A stretch of DNA of 64,000 nucleotides from NCBI RefSeq assembly GCF_040782645.1, contig NZ_CP160403.1:7041001-7105000 (forward strand). Reading direction: 5' to 3'. The notes below the pieces were generated by a model. It had not been told where the DNA came from, ran no database searches, and was given only the letters and a program-made list of their open reading frames with translations. Positions 43,750 through 52,048 of this stretch are shown here, in pieces. Every line of letters begins with the position of its first letter. The stretch's first letter is position 1. The DNA comes from Streptomyces sp. HUAS ZL42 (GTDB lineage: Bacteria > Actinomycetota > Actinomycetes > Streptomycetales > Streptomycetaceae). A program made the translations under genes and the position numbers.

Positions 43750-44622
43750 TCACGCGCCGTTCATCGAGGCGCTGCGGACGTCGGTAGTAGTGGGCCGAAC
43801 CGGCGGTACCAGTCTCGGCAGTGCGTAAGGCAGGGCTCCGTACCAAGCCCCCGCCACCGCGAAGCCGAAGGCCAGGCACAGGACGCCGCCCACCGCGTCC
43901 AGCCAGAAGTGGTTGGCCGTGGCGACGATCACCACGAGGGTGGCGGCCGGGTAGAGGAGGCCGAGGACGCGTACCCAGGGGATTCTGGCCAGGGCGAAGA
44001 TCGTCAGGCCGCACCACACGGACCAGCCGATGTGCATCGAGGGCATCGCGGCGTACTGGTTCGACATGTTCTTCAGGTCGCCGGAGGCCATCGAACCCCA
44101 GGTCTCGTGGACGAGGACCGTGTCGACGAAGCCGCCGCCGTTCATGAGACGCGGGGGTGCCAGTGGATACAGGTAGTAGCCGACGAGGGCCACGACCGTT
44201 GTCGCGAAGAGGACCAGGCGGGTCGCCGCGTAGCGGCCCGGGTGGCTGCGGTAGAGCCATGCCAGGACACCCAGGGTGATCACGAAGTGCAGGGTGGCGT
44301 AGTAGTAGTTCATGCCTACGATCAGCCACGTCACCGAGTTGACGGCGTGGTTGACCGATTCCTCCACGGCGATGCCCAGGTGGTGCTCGGTCCGCCACAG
44401 CCAGTCGGCGTTGCGCAGGGCTTCGGCCCTCTGCTCCGGGACCGCGTTGCGGATCAGTGAGTACGTCCAGTAACTGATCCCGATGAGCAGGATCTCGAAC
44501 CAGATGCGGGGGTGCCGCGGCTTGCGCAGGCGGTGCAGCCGGCCCGGTTCGGATTCGGCCGTGACGGGGTACGGAACGGCCTCTCCGCGGCGTTCCAGTG
44601 GTGTCACGGTCGCTTCACCCAT
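43750..44622 (-). CDS. PAP2-family membrane phosphatase (inositolphosphotransferase-like)
   Basis: A polytopic membrane protein of about 290 residues with six hydrophobic segments. The PAP2 motifs are present as the AAMPSMHIGWS (SGH-type) and ANHFWLDAVGG (HxxxD) segments, with the active site on the outer face. The layout, with a long first loop and no KxxxxxxRP motif, matches the AUR1/IPCS-like subgroup of actinobacterial PAP2 proteins that hydrolyse or transfer lipid phosphate. I start at the ATG at 44622; a GTG two codons before is possible. Substrate unknown. Confidence 0.88.
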   Translation of the reverse strand: MGEATVTPLERRGEAVPYPVTAESEPGRLHRLRKPRHPRIWFEILLIGISYWTYSLIRNAVPEQRAEALRNADWLWRTEHHLGIAVEESVNHAVNSVTWLIVGMNYYYATLHFVITLGVLAWLYRSHPGRYAATRLVLFATTVVALVGYYLYPLAPPRLMNGGGFVDTVLVHETWGSMASGDLKNMSNQYAAMPSMHIGWSVWCGLTIFALARIPWVRVLGLLYPAATLVVIVATANHFWLDAVGGVLCLAFGFAVAGAWYGALPYALPRLVPPVRPTTTDVRSASMNGA

Positions 44623-44754
44623 GGGCACAAAGTCTGCCAGAAAAGCCTTGCCGCTCCGATCATCCCCTGGTCGGGTTCACCGCGCACTTCCTACGGCCAG
44701 GAGACTCCTCTACCTCCTACCAACGCACTGTCCGTACCAGCTTATTTCTCCACC

Positions 44755-45789
44755 CTACGGACGATTACGGTCCCCAGGGGCCGAAGCGGTCGAACCACGC
44801 ACCACCAGTTCCGGCATGAACACGAACTCACTGTGCGGCGCGGGCGTCCCGCCGATCTCCTCCAGCAAGGTGCGCACCGCGGCCTGGCCCATCGCCGGGA
44901 CCGGCTTGCGGATCGTCGTCAGCGGCGGGTCGGTGAAGGCGATCAACGGGGAGTCGTCGAAGCCGACGACCGAGATGTCCTTCGGGACCTGCAGGCCGTG
45001 CTGCCGTGCCGCCCGTATCGCGCCGAGGGCCATCATGTCGCTGGCACAGACCACCGCGGTGCAGTTCCGCCCGATGAGCGCCGTCGTCGCGGCCTGGCCG
45101 CCCTCCAGGGTGTAGAGCGAGTGCTGGACCAGCTCCGACTCGATGACGTCGGTGCTCAGGCCCAGCTGGTCCTGCATCGCGCGCACGAAGCCCTCGATCT
45201 TGCGCTGGACCGGTACGAACCGCTTGGGGCCGAGGGCGAGGCCGATGCGGGTGTGGCCCAGGGAGACGAGATGCGTCACGGCCAGGGTCATCGCCGCGCG
45301 GTCGTCGGGGGAGATGAACGGCGCCTGCACCTTCGGCGAGAAGCCGTCCACCAGCACGTACGGCACGCCCTGCGCGCGCAGCCGCTCGTAGCGCTCCATG
45401 TCGGCGGTGGTGTCGGCGTGCAGTCCGGAGACGTAGATGATCCCGGCGACCCCGCGGTCGACCAGCATCTCCGTCAGCTCGTCCTCCGTCGATCCGCCCG
45501 GCGTCTGGGTGGCGAGGACGGGCGTGTATCCCTGCCTGGTCAGCGCCTGGCCGATGACCTGGGCCAGCGCCGGGAAGATCGGGTTCTCCAGCTCCGGGGT
45601 GATCAGGCCCACCAGGCCCTCGCTGCGTTGCCGCAGACGCACCGGGCGTTCGTACCCCAGCACGTCCAGGGCGGCCAGCACGGACTGGCGGGTGGTGGCG
45701 GCGACGCCCGGCTTCCCGTTGAGGACGCGGCTGACGGTCGCTTCGCTCACCCCCGCCTGGGCAGCGATGTCGGCAAGCCGTGTGGTCAC
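44755..45789 (-). CDS. malR: LacI-family maltose regulon repressor
   Basis: A 344-residue LacI/GalR protein. The N-terminal helix-turn-helix TRLADIAAQAGVSEATVSRV is at about 3-22, with the hinge-region alanine-leucine pattern shortly after and a periplasmic-binding-protein-like sugar domain. It begins at the GTG at 45789, 8 nt after a TACAGT hexamer (45798-45803), and so may be leaderless; the length then matches what I recall of S. coelicolor MalR. It is divergent from malE with CTTGCA boxes in between. In Streptomyces MalR/Reg1 represses maltose and amylase genes. Confidence 0.93.
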   Translation of the reverse strand: MTTRLADIAAQAGVSEATVSRVLNGKPGVAATTRQSVLAALDVLGYERPVRLRQRSEGLVGLITPELENPIFPALAQVIGQALTRQGYTPVLATQTPGGSTEDELTEMLVDRGVAGIIYVSGLHADTTADMERYERLRAQGVPYVLVDGFSPKVQAPFISPDDRAAMTLAVTHLVSLGHTRIGLALGPKRFVPVQRKIEGFVRAMQDQLGLSTDVIESELVQHSLYTLEGGQAATTALIGRNCTAVVCASDMMALGAIRAARQHGLQVPKDISVVGFDDSPLIAFTDPPLTTIRKPVPAMGQAAVRTLLEEIGGTPAPHSEFVFMPELVVRGSTASAPGDRNRP

Positions 45790-45904
45790 AGGGTGGGACT
45801 GTACCGGCCAAGTGTCGCCTTGCGCACCAATTGGGCGCCGTGGGCGACCTGCCGGCCGACCCGGTCCGGACTGCTGCGTCATCGCGCTCCCTCATGAAAG
45901 TGAT

Positions 45905-46055
45905 GGCAAGAGCTTGCAGAGTCTTGCACAACAGGCCCCCGCGCCGCTCCACCGCTGTAAACAAGCGTCTCATGGTGGTCGCTGCGAGGTCACGCCCGGA
46001 TAACTTCGGAGATCCCTTGCACTTTTTTGCTGCAAGGACTTTCGCGGCGCTTGCA
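45905..46055. promoter_or_regulatory. CTTGCA box cluster between malR and malE (MalR operators)
   Basis: CTTGCA occurs at 45913-45918 and 45923-45928 (10 bp apart, same face), with GGCAAG at 45905. A second group has a palindrome CCTTGCA and TGCAAGG (46015-46037) and a further CTTGCA at 46050-46055. They lie in the divergent promoter region. The 115 nt from there to malE is leader sequence without other structure that I can see. Confidence 0.8.
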
Positions 46056-46170
46056 ATGTTGTTACGTTCCCTGACGCCCGGCGGCGGCAACGGCGCAGTC
46101 GGCAAGTCGGCAGGAGCGTCAGACGGGACCGCCCCTGCACCACACGGGCTTTCACCCTCAAGGAGAACTC

Positions 46171-47445
46171 ATGCGGCGTGGCATAGCAGCCACCGCGCTG
46201 GTGGCGTCCCTCGCCCTCGCGGCGACGGCCTGCGGCGGAGATGACAGCGGCAGCGACAACTCGAGCGGTCCGACCACCATCACCTGGTGGGACACCTCCA
46301 ACGCCACCAACGAGGCACCGACGTACCAGGCCTTGGTCAAGGAGTTCGAGGCCGCCAACAAGGACATCAAGGTCAAGTACGTCAACGTGCCCTTCGACCA
46401 GGCGCAGAACAAGTTCGACACGGCCGCCGGCTCCAAGGGCGCCCCGGACGTGCTGCGCTCCGAGGTCGGCTGGACGCCCGCCTTCGCCAAGAAGGGCTAC
46501 TTCCTGCCGCTGGACGGCACCGAGGCCCTCGCGGACCAGAGCAACTTCAAGTCCAACCTGATCGAGCAGGCCAAGTACGACGGCAAGACCTACGGCGTGC
46601 CGTTCGTCACCGACACGCTCGCGCTCGTCTACAACAAGCAGCTCTTCACCAAGGCGGGCATCACCGAGGCCCCCAAGACCTGGGACGACCTGAAGAAGGC
46701 CGCCGCCACGATCAAGGACAAGACCGGCGTCGACGGCTACTGGGGCTCCACCCAGGCCTACTACGCCCAGACCTTCCTCTACGGCGAGGGCACCGACACC
46801 GTCGACGCCGGCGCCAAGAAGATCACGGTGAACTCGGACGCCGCGAAGAAGGCGTACGGCACCTGGCTGAGCCTCTTCGACGGCAAGGGCCTGCACAAGG
46901 CCGACACCACCGCCGACGCCTACGCCCACATCCAGGACGCGTTCGTCAACGGCAAGGTCGCCGCGATCGTCCAGGGCCCCTGGGAGATCACGAACTTCTA
47001 CAAGGGCACCGCGTTCAAGGACAAGGCCAACCTCGGCATCGCCACCGTCCCGGCCGGCTCCACCGGCAAGGCGGGCGCCCCGACCGGTGGCCACAACCTC
47101 TCCATCTACGCCGGCTCGGACTCCGCGCACCAGAAGGCCGCACTGAAGTTCGTCAACTTCATGACCTCCGCGAAGTCCCAGGCGAGCATCGCGCTGAAGA
47201 ACTCCACCCTGCCGACCCGCGACGACGCCTACACCGCCGAGGTCAAGGCCGACCCGGGCATCGCCGGCTACCAGGGCGTCCTCGCCGCCGCCCAGCCGCG
47301 CCCCGCCCTGCCCGAGTACAGCTCCCTGTGGGGCCCGCTCGACACCGAACTGCCCAAGATCGCGGGCGGCAAGGAGTCCCTCGACAAGGGCCTGAGCAAC
47401 GTCGAAGTCGCCATCGCCAAGCTGGTGCCGGACTTCAGCAAGTAA
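46171..47445 (+). CDS. malE: Maltose/maltodextrin-binding lipoprotein
   Basis: A 424-residue ABC-importer binding lipoprotein. The signal peptide ends in a lipobox LAATAC, with Cys21 lipidated, and a short acidic linker (GGDDSGSDNSSG) follows. The mature part is a cluster-B solute-binding protein: ITWWDTSN at the first strand, GVPFVTDTLALVYNK and ALPEYSSLW near the ligand hinge. AAGGAGA precedes the ATG. It heads malE-malF-malG and lies under a cluster of CTTGCA boxes, so maltose-inducible, MalR-repressed expression is expected. Confidence 0.95.
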   Translation: MRRGIAATALVASLALAATACGGDDSGSDNSSGPTTITWWDTSNATNEAPTYQALVKEFEAANKDIKVKYVNVPFDQAQNKFDTAAGSKGAPDVLRSEVGWTPAFAKKGYFLPLDGTEALADQSNFKSNLIEQAKYDGKTYGVPFVTDTLALVYNKQLFTKAGITEAPKTWDDLKKAAATIKDKTGVDGYWGSTQAYYAQTFLYGEGTDTVDAGAKKITVNSDAAKKAYGTWLSLFDGKGLHKADTTADAYAHIQDAFVNGKVAAIVQGPWEITNFYKGTAFKDKANLGIATVPAGSTGKAGAPTGGHNLSIYAGSDSAHQKAALKFVNFMTSAKSQASIALKNSTLPTRDDAYTAEVKADPGIAGYQGVLAAAQPRPALPEYSSLWGPLDTELPKIAGGKESLDKGLSNVEVAIAKLVPDFSK

Positions 47446-47453
47446 GCACCGAC

Positions 47454-47498
47454 CGACCGCCGGAGCCCTCGAACATGGGGGGAGGGATCCGGCGGTCG
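47454..47498 (+). promoter_or_regulatory. Stem-loop between malE and malF
   Basis: CGACCGCCGGA and TCCGGCGGTCG pair perfectly over 11 bp around a 23-nt loop, starting 9 nt after the malE stop. A stem here would stabilise malE mRNA or reduce read-through, giving more binding protein than permease. Confidence 0.7.
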
Positions 47499-47555
47499 TC
47501 GGCCTGTGTGCCGTACACCCCTTGATCTGCAGACCTGCGAGAAGGTTGTCGAACC

Positions 47556-48560
47556 ATGACAGTCGCCATCGACCGCGCGACCGGAAAGCGCCGAGGTGAG
47601 CCCGGCCCGCGCCCCGGGCTCGGACAGCGCCTGAAGCACGGCTACCAGAAGCACTGGTACGCCTACGCGATGATCGCCCCGGTGGTGATCGTCCTCGGCG
47701 TCCTCGTGCTCTATCCCCTGGTGTACGGCCTCTACCTCACCCTCACCGACGCCAACAGCCTCAACACGGCCCGCACGATCGGCGTCAACCACATCGACGC
47801 CACCTACAAGTTCATCGGCCTCGACAACTACCAGGACATCCTGTTCGGCCCGACGGCGTACGACCGCTTCTGGTCGCACTTCATCTGGACGGTCGTATGG
47901 ACCGCGCTCTGCGTCACCCTGCACTACACGATCGGCCTGGGCCTCGCCCTGCTGCTCAACCAGAAGCTGCGCGGCCGCACCCTCTACCGGCTGATCCTTA
48001 TCCTGCCCTGGGCCGTGCCCACCTTCGTCACCGTCTTCGGCTGGCGGTTCATGCTCGCCGACGGCGGCATCATCAACTCGGCGCTGGACGCGCTCCATCT
48101 GCCGTCGCCGCTGTGGCTCGAGGACACCTTCTGGCAACGGTTCGCCGCGATCATGGTCAACACCTGGTGCGGTGTCCCCTTCATGATGCTGTCGCTGCTC
48201 GGCGGACTGCAGTCCATCGACTCCTCGCTCTACGAGGCCGCCGAGATGGACGGCGCGAGCGCCTGGCAGCGCTTCCGGTACGTCACCCTGCCGGGCCTCA
48301 GGTCCGTCAGCTCCACCGTCGTACTCCTCGGCATCATCTGGACCTTCAACCAGTTCGCCATCATCTTCCTGCTGTTCGGCAACACCGCCCCCGACGCCCA
48401 GATCCTTGTCACCTGGGCGTACTACCTCGGCTTCGGACAGCAGCCGCGCGACTTCGCGCAGTCGGCCGCCTACGGCATCCTGCTGCTGGCCATCCTGATC
48501 GTCTTCACCTCCTTCTACCGCCGCTGGCTGAACCGCAATGAGCAGCAGCTCGCGATCTGA
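47556..48560 (+). CDS. malF: Maltodextrin ABC permease MalF
   Basis: A 334-residue inner-membrane subunit with six or so hydrophobic segments; a basic tail (RATGKRRGEPGPR) comes first. The permease EAA loop, which contacts the ATPase, is EAAEMDGASAWQRFRYV. The large periplasmic loop of enterobacterial MalF is absent, as in other Gram-positives. No ATPase gene follows; Streptomyces supply a shared MsiK ATPase from elsewhere, which is likely here. It follows malE after a 110-nt gap and precedes malG by 13 nt. Confidence 0.94.
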   Translation: MTVAIDRATGKRRGEPGPRPGLGQRLKHGYQKHWYAYAMIAPVVIVLGVLVLYPLVYGLYLTLTDANSLNTARTIGVNHIDATYKFIGLDNYQDILFGPTAYDRFWSHFIWTVVWTALCVTLHYTIGLGLALLLNQKLRGRTLYRLILILPWAVPTFVTVFGWRFMLADGGIINSALDALHLPSPLWLEDTFWQRFAAIMVNTWCGVPFMMLSLLGGLQSIDSSLYEAAEMDGASAWQRFRYVTLPGLRSVSSTVVLLGIIWTFNQFAIIFLLFGNTAPDAQILVTWAYYLGFGQQPRDFAQSAAYGILLLAILIVFTSFYRRWLNRNEQQLAI

Positions 48561-48573
48561 GGCAGGAGTCCCC

Positions 48574-49485
48574 ATGAGCACGACCACTGTTGAGACCTCC
48601 GCCGCGGCGCCCCAGGACGACTCCGCGGCCGGCAAACCCCGTAGGGTGCTCCGCCGCGGCGAGAGCGGCCCCGCCGCGCGCCTCGTCTCCCACGGCATCC
48701 TGATCGTCGCGAGCCTGATCGCGCTCTTCCCCGTCGCCTGGCTGGTCTACCTGTCCCTCGGCCCGGACAAGGACGACTATCTGCACCCCGGCGCCATCTG
48801 GGGCAAGATGACGTTCGACAACTACTCGTTCGTGCTGGAGCACACGAAGTTCTTCGACTGGCTCCAGACCACGCTGATCGTCACCCTGGGCACCACGCTC
48901 ATTGGTGTGATCATCTCCGCCACGACCGGCTACGCCGTCTCCCGCATGCGCTTCCCTGGCTACAAGAAGTTCATGTGGGTGCTCCTGGTCACCCAGATGT
49001 TCCCGGTAGCGGTACTCATGGTGCCGATGTACCAGATCCTGTCGGACCTGCAGCTCATCGACAGCTACCTTGGTCTCGTCCTCGTCTACTGCACGACCAC
49101 CGTCCCCTACTGCGCCTGGCTGATGAAGGGCTACTTCGACACCATCCCGTTCGAGATCGACGAGGCGGGACGCGTCGACGGGCTGACCCCCTTCGGCACG
49201 TTCGCGCGACTGATCCTGCCGCTCGCCAAGCCGGGCCTGGCGGTCGCCGCCTTCTACAGCTTCCTCACGGCCTTCGGTGAGGTCGCGTTCGCGTCGACGT
49301 TCATGCTGTCCGACACGAAGTACACCTTCGCGGTCGGTCTGCAGACCTTCGTCAGCGAACACGACGCCCAGCGCAACCTGATGGCCGCCACCGCGGTGCT
49401 GATCGCGATACCCGTCTCCGCGTTCTTCTACTTCGTGCAGAGGAACCTGGTGACCGGCCTCACCGCCGGCGGCACGAAAGGGTGA
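48574..49485 (+). CDS. malG: Maltodextrin ABC permease MalG
   Basis: The second permease subunit of the maltodextrin importer, about 303 residues with six membrane segments. The EAA loop reads EIDEAGRVDGLTPFGTFARL. I start at the ATG at 48574, with GGCAGGAG upstream; the open frame begins 12 codons earlier. It follows malF by 13 nt. Just after the stop is the ~100-bp 3' repeat and then hairpins, which probably end the malEFG transcript. Confidence 0.94.
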   Translation: MSTTTVETSAAAPQDDSAAGKPRRVLRRGESGPAARLVSHGILIVASLIALFPVAWLVYLSLGPDKDDYLHPGAIWGKMTFDNYSFVLEHTKFFDWLQTTLIVTLGTTLIGVIISATTGYAVSRMRFPGYKKFMWVLLVTQMFPVAVLMVPMYQILSDLQLIDSYLGLVLVYCTTTVPYCAWLMKGYFDTIPFEIDEAGRVDGLTPFGTFARLILPLAKPGLAVAAFYSFLTAFGEVAFASTFMLSDTKYTFAVGLQTFVSEHDAQRNLMAATAVLIAIPVSAFFYFVQRNLVTGLTAGGTKG

Positions 49486-49514
49486 CGCTCGGCTGGGAGG
49501 GCCGCGACGGGTCG

Positions 49515-49613
49515 TCGCTTGCCTGCGGCGCCGTCGTGGCCGGTCGCGCCCGCGCGGCGGAGCACATGATCGATACAGCCCCGCGGCCCTTCGGGGCGCT
49601 GCCGAACCGCAGG
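49515..49613 (+). repeat. Copy B of the ~100-bp 3'-end repeat
   Basis: Beginning 30 nt after the malG stop. It has TGCGGCGCC, TCGTGGCCGGTCGCGCCCGC, GCGGCGGAG and ATGATCGAT in the same order and orientation, relative to the gene before, as copy A after hmpA. The 349-nt gap before aglA holds no gene. Confidence 0.65.
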
Positions 49614-49642
49614 CGACCCGCTCGGCCCTTCACTGCACAACT

Positions 49643-49709
49643 CCCGCGCGCCTGACCGCGCGGGTGGCGGCCGCGGTGTCCATCCGACCCCGCTGTCACC
49701 GCGGCCGCC
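49643..49709 (+). terminator. Two strong hairpins ending the mal operon
   Basis: CCCGCGCG and CGCGCGGG form an 8-bp stem (49643-49664). Next, GGCGGCCGCGGTG and CACCGCGGCCGCC form a perfect 13-bp stem (49666-49709) with an 18-nt loop. Together they should end malEFG transcription and make aglA depend on its own promoter. Confidence 0.7.
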
Positions 49710-49834
49710 TCACACCTGTGCCCCGACGAATCCCGAAGTTTCCGTAAACCGGGGAAAACCTGACCGCGCCACACTGCCGTTAGCCCCCTCCGAAGACCTC
49801 CGTGACCCGAACCCCCTTACGCATCAAGGACGCC

Positions 49835-51517
49835 ATGAGCCAGCAGCACTCCGCCGCCGACCCGGCCCCGACCCTCACCTCCGCAGCGGCCGTCGCCACC
49901 GTCACCAAGCGCCGTGACTGGTGGCGGGACGCGGTGATCTACCAGGTCTATCCGCGCAGCTTCGCCGACAGCAACGGCGACGGCATGGGGGACCTGGAGG
50001 GCGTACGCTCCCGCCTTCCGTACCTGCGCGACCTCGGCGTGGACGCCGTGTGGCTCAGCCCCTTCTACGCGTCGCCGCAGGCCGACGCCGGCTACGACGT
50101 CGCCGACTACCGGGCCGTCGACCCCATGTTCGGCAACCTCCTCGACGCGGACGCGCTGATCCGCGACGCCCACGAACTCGGGCTCAGAATCATCGTCGAC
50201 CTGGTCCCGAACCACTCCTCCGACCAGCACGAGTGGTTCAAGCGGGCGCTGAAGGAAGGCCCCGGCTCGCCGCTGCGGGACCGCTACCACTTCCGCCCCG
50301 GCAAGGGGAAGAACGGTGAGCTCCCGCCCAACGACTGGGAGTCGATCTTCGGCGGCCCGGCGTGGACACGGGTGCCGGACGGGGAGTGGTACCTGCATCT
50401 CTTCGCGCCGGAACAGCCCGACTTCAACTGGGAGCACCCGGCGGTGGGCGACGAGTTCCGCTCCATCCTCCGTTTCTGGCTGGACATGGGCGTCGACGGC
50501 TTCCGCATCGACGTGGCACACGGCCTGGTGAAGGCGGAAGGCCTTCCCGACCTGGGATCCCACGACCAGCTCAAGCTGCTGGGCAACGATGTCATGCCGT
50601 TCTTCGACCAGGACGGTGTGCACGAGATCTACCGGCAGTGGCGCACGGTCCTCGACGAGTACGCCGGCGAGCGCATCTTCGTGGCGGAGGCCTGGACCCC
50701 CACGATCGAACGCACCGCGAACTACGTCCGCCCCGACGAACTCCACCAGGCCTTCAACTTCCAGTACCTGGCCACCGAGTGGGACGCGGCCGAACTGCGC
50801 ACGGTCGTCGACCGCACCCTCGAGGCGATGCGCCCGGTGGGCGCCCCCGCCACCTGGGTGCTGTCCAACCACGACGTGACCCGCCACGCCACCCGCTTCG
50901 CCAACCCGCCGGGCCTCGGCACGCAGATCCGTCTCGCCGGCGACCGCGCACTGGGCCTTCGGCGGGCGAGAGCGGCGACCCTGCTGATGCTGGCGCTGCC
51001 CGGCTCGGCGTACATCTACCAGGGCGAGGAGCTGGGCCTCCCGGACGTCGTCGACCTGCCGGACGAGGTGCGCCAGGACCCCGCGTACTTCCGCGGCGCG
51101 GGCCAGGACGGCTTCCGTGACGGCTGCCGAGTGCCCATCCCGTGGACGCGCACCGGTTCCTCGTACGGCTTCGGCGCGGGCGGCAGCTGGCTGCCGCAGC
51201 CGGAGGGCTGGGGAGAGCTGAGCATCGAGGCCCAGACCGGCGAACCGGACTCCACCCTGGAGCTGTACCGCTGCGCACTCGCGGTCCGCCGCGCCCGGCC
51301 CGACCTGGGCGCCGGTGACTCGGTCGAGTGGCTGAAGGCACCCGAGGGCGTCCTCGCCTTCCGCCGCGGCGAGTTCGTGTGCGTCGCGAACACGACGGCG
51401 GAGTCGGTGACCACGCCGGTGCACGGCCGCGTGCTCCTCGCGAGCGGCGAGGTGAGCGAGACGGACGGCGAGGCGAAGGTGCCGGCGGACACGACGGTGT
51501 GGTGGACGACGGCCTGA
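49835..51517 (+). CDS. aglA: Intracellular alpha-glucosidase (GH13)
   Basis: A cytosolic GH13 oligo-glucosidase of about 560 residues that splits imported maltodextrins to glucose. The four GH13 regions are visible: DLVPNHSS, GFRIDVAHG (nucleophile Asp226), FVAEAW (acid/base Glu285) and LSNHDVTR (Asp347). The start VIYQVYPRSFADSNGDGMGD is typical of the family. I start at the ATG at 49835, with AAGGA 8 nt upstream; a GTG at 49802 has none. I see no CTTGCA box just upstream, unlike the other mal genes. Confidence 0.93.
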   Translation: MSQQHSAADPAPTLTSAAAVATVTKRRDWWRDAVIYQVYPRSFADSNGDGMGDLEGVRSRLPYLRDLGVDAVWLSPFYASPQADAGYDVADYRAVDPMFGNLLDADALIRDAHELGLRIIVDLVPNHSSDQHEWFKRALKEGPGSPLRDRYHFRPGKGKNGELPPNDWESIFGGPAWTRVPDGEWYLHLFAPEQPDFNWEHPAVGDEFRSILRFWLDMGVDGFRIDVAHGLVKAEGLPDLGSHDQLKLLGNDVMPFFDQDGVHEIYRQWRTVLDEYAGERIFVAEAWTPTIERTANYVRPDELHQAFNFQYLATEWDAAELRTVVDRTLEAMRPVGAPATWVLSNHDVTRHATRFANPPGLGTQIRLAGDRALGLRRARAATLLMLALPGSAYIYQGEELGLPDVVDLPDEVRQDPAYFRGAGQDGFRDGCRVPIPWTRTGSSYGFGAGGSWLPQPEGWGELSIEAQTGEPDSTLELYRCALAVRRARPDLGAGDSVEWLKAPEGVLAFRRGEFVCVANTTAESVTTPVHGRVLLASGEVSETDGEAKVPADTTVWWTTA

Positions 51518-51592
51518 CGTTCCCGCAGGCGCATCGCATCCAATCCCGGAGGCCTGCTACCCAGTTGGGTGGCAGGCCCCTACCTTCGCGCC

Positions 51593-51862
51593 ATGACGAT
51601 CACCTACGAATGGCGCGGCGACTTCGACAACTCAGCCGTCAACGCGTTGCATGCGGAGGGCTTCGATCATCGGCCCATCACCGTCGATTGGCTGACCCGG
51701 GTGCACCGCCACAGCCTTGGCTGGGTCTGTGCACGTCATGCCGGTGACCTCGTCGGCTTCGTGAACGTCGCCTGGGACGGTGGCGCCCACGCGTTCCAGC
51801 GGTCGTTCTACTTCGATGCCTGCGGGTTCAGGCCGACGGCCGCAGGTCTCATCGCGCTCTGA
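51593..51862 (+). pseudogene. GNAT acetyltransferase gene with internal deletion
   Basis: The frame codes for 90 residues. The first part (MTITYEWRGDFDNSAVNALH to GFVNVAWDGGAHAF) is a normal GNAT N-terminal half, and the last (YFDACGFRPTAAGLIAL) its C-terminal end. The middle, where the acetyl-CoA-binding R/Q-x-x-G-x-G/A loop should be, is missing: about 40-50 residues joined in frame at AHAFQRSFYF. Without the cofactor loop it cannot be a working acetyltransferase. A TACCTT -10 lies 6 nt before the ATG, so transcription may persist. Confidence 0.8.
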
Positions 51863-51910
51863 GTCGCCGGACCGGGTCGTCGTACCCCGTCCAGGGCGGA
51901 ATTGAAGGTT

Positions 51911-51999
51911 CTTGCATCAACTTTGCACGGCCCGCTGCCCTTTCGGGCGGCGGGCCTTTAACATCTCCGTCACCGCAAGTTTGCTGAATATTTCAGCAA
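51911..51999. promoter_or_regulatory. MalR-type boxes and palindrome upstream of the amylase
   Basis: CTTGCA (51911-51916) and CTTTGCA (51921-51927) form one pair. A 19-bp palindrome with arms TTGCTGAA and TTCAGCAA lies at 51981-51999, just after GCAAGTTTGC. These resemble the CTTGCA boxes at malE. They place the secreted amylase in the MalR regulon. Confidence 0.65.
51929..51956 (+). terminator. Stem-loop in the amylase upstream region
   Basis: GGCCCGCTGCCC and GGGCGGCGGGCC pair over 12 bp (one G-U) with a TTTC loop, followed by TTTAA. It would end read-through from aglA and the GNAT remnant before the amylase. Confidence 0.7.
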
Positions 52000-52048
52000 G
52001 CACATTCAGTGGCCGATACCTGCCTTCAACGAAGAAGGACAACCCCAC

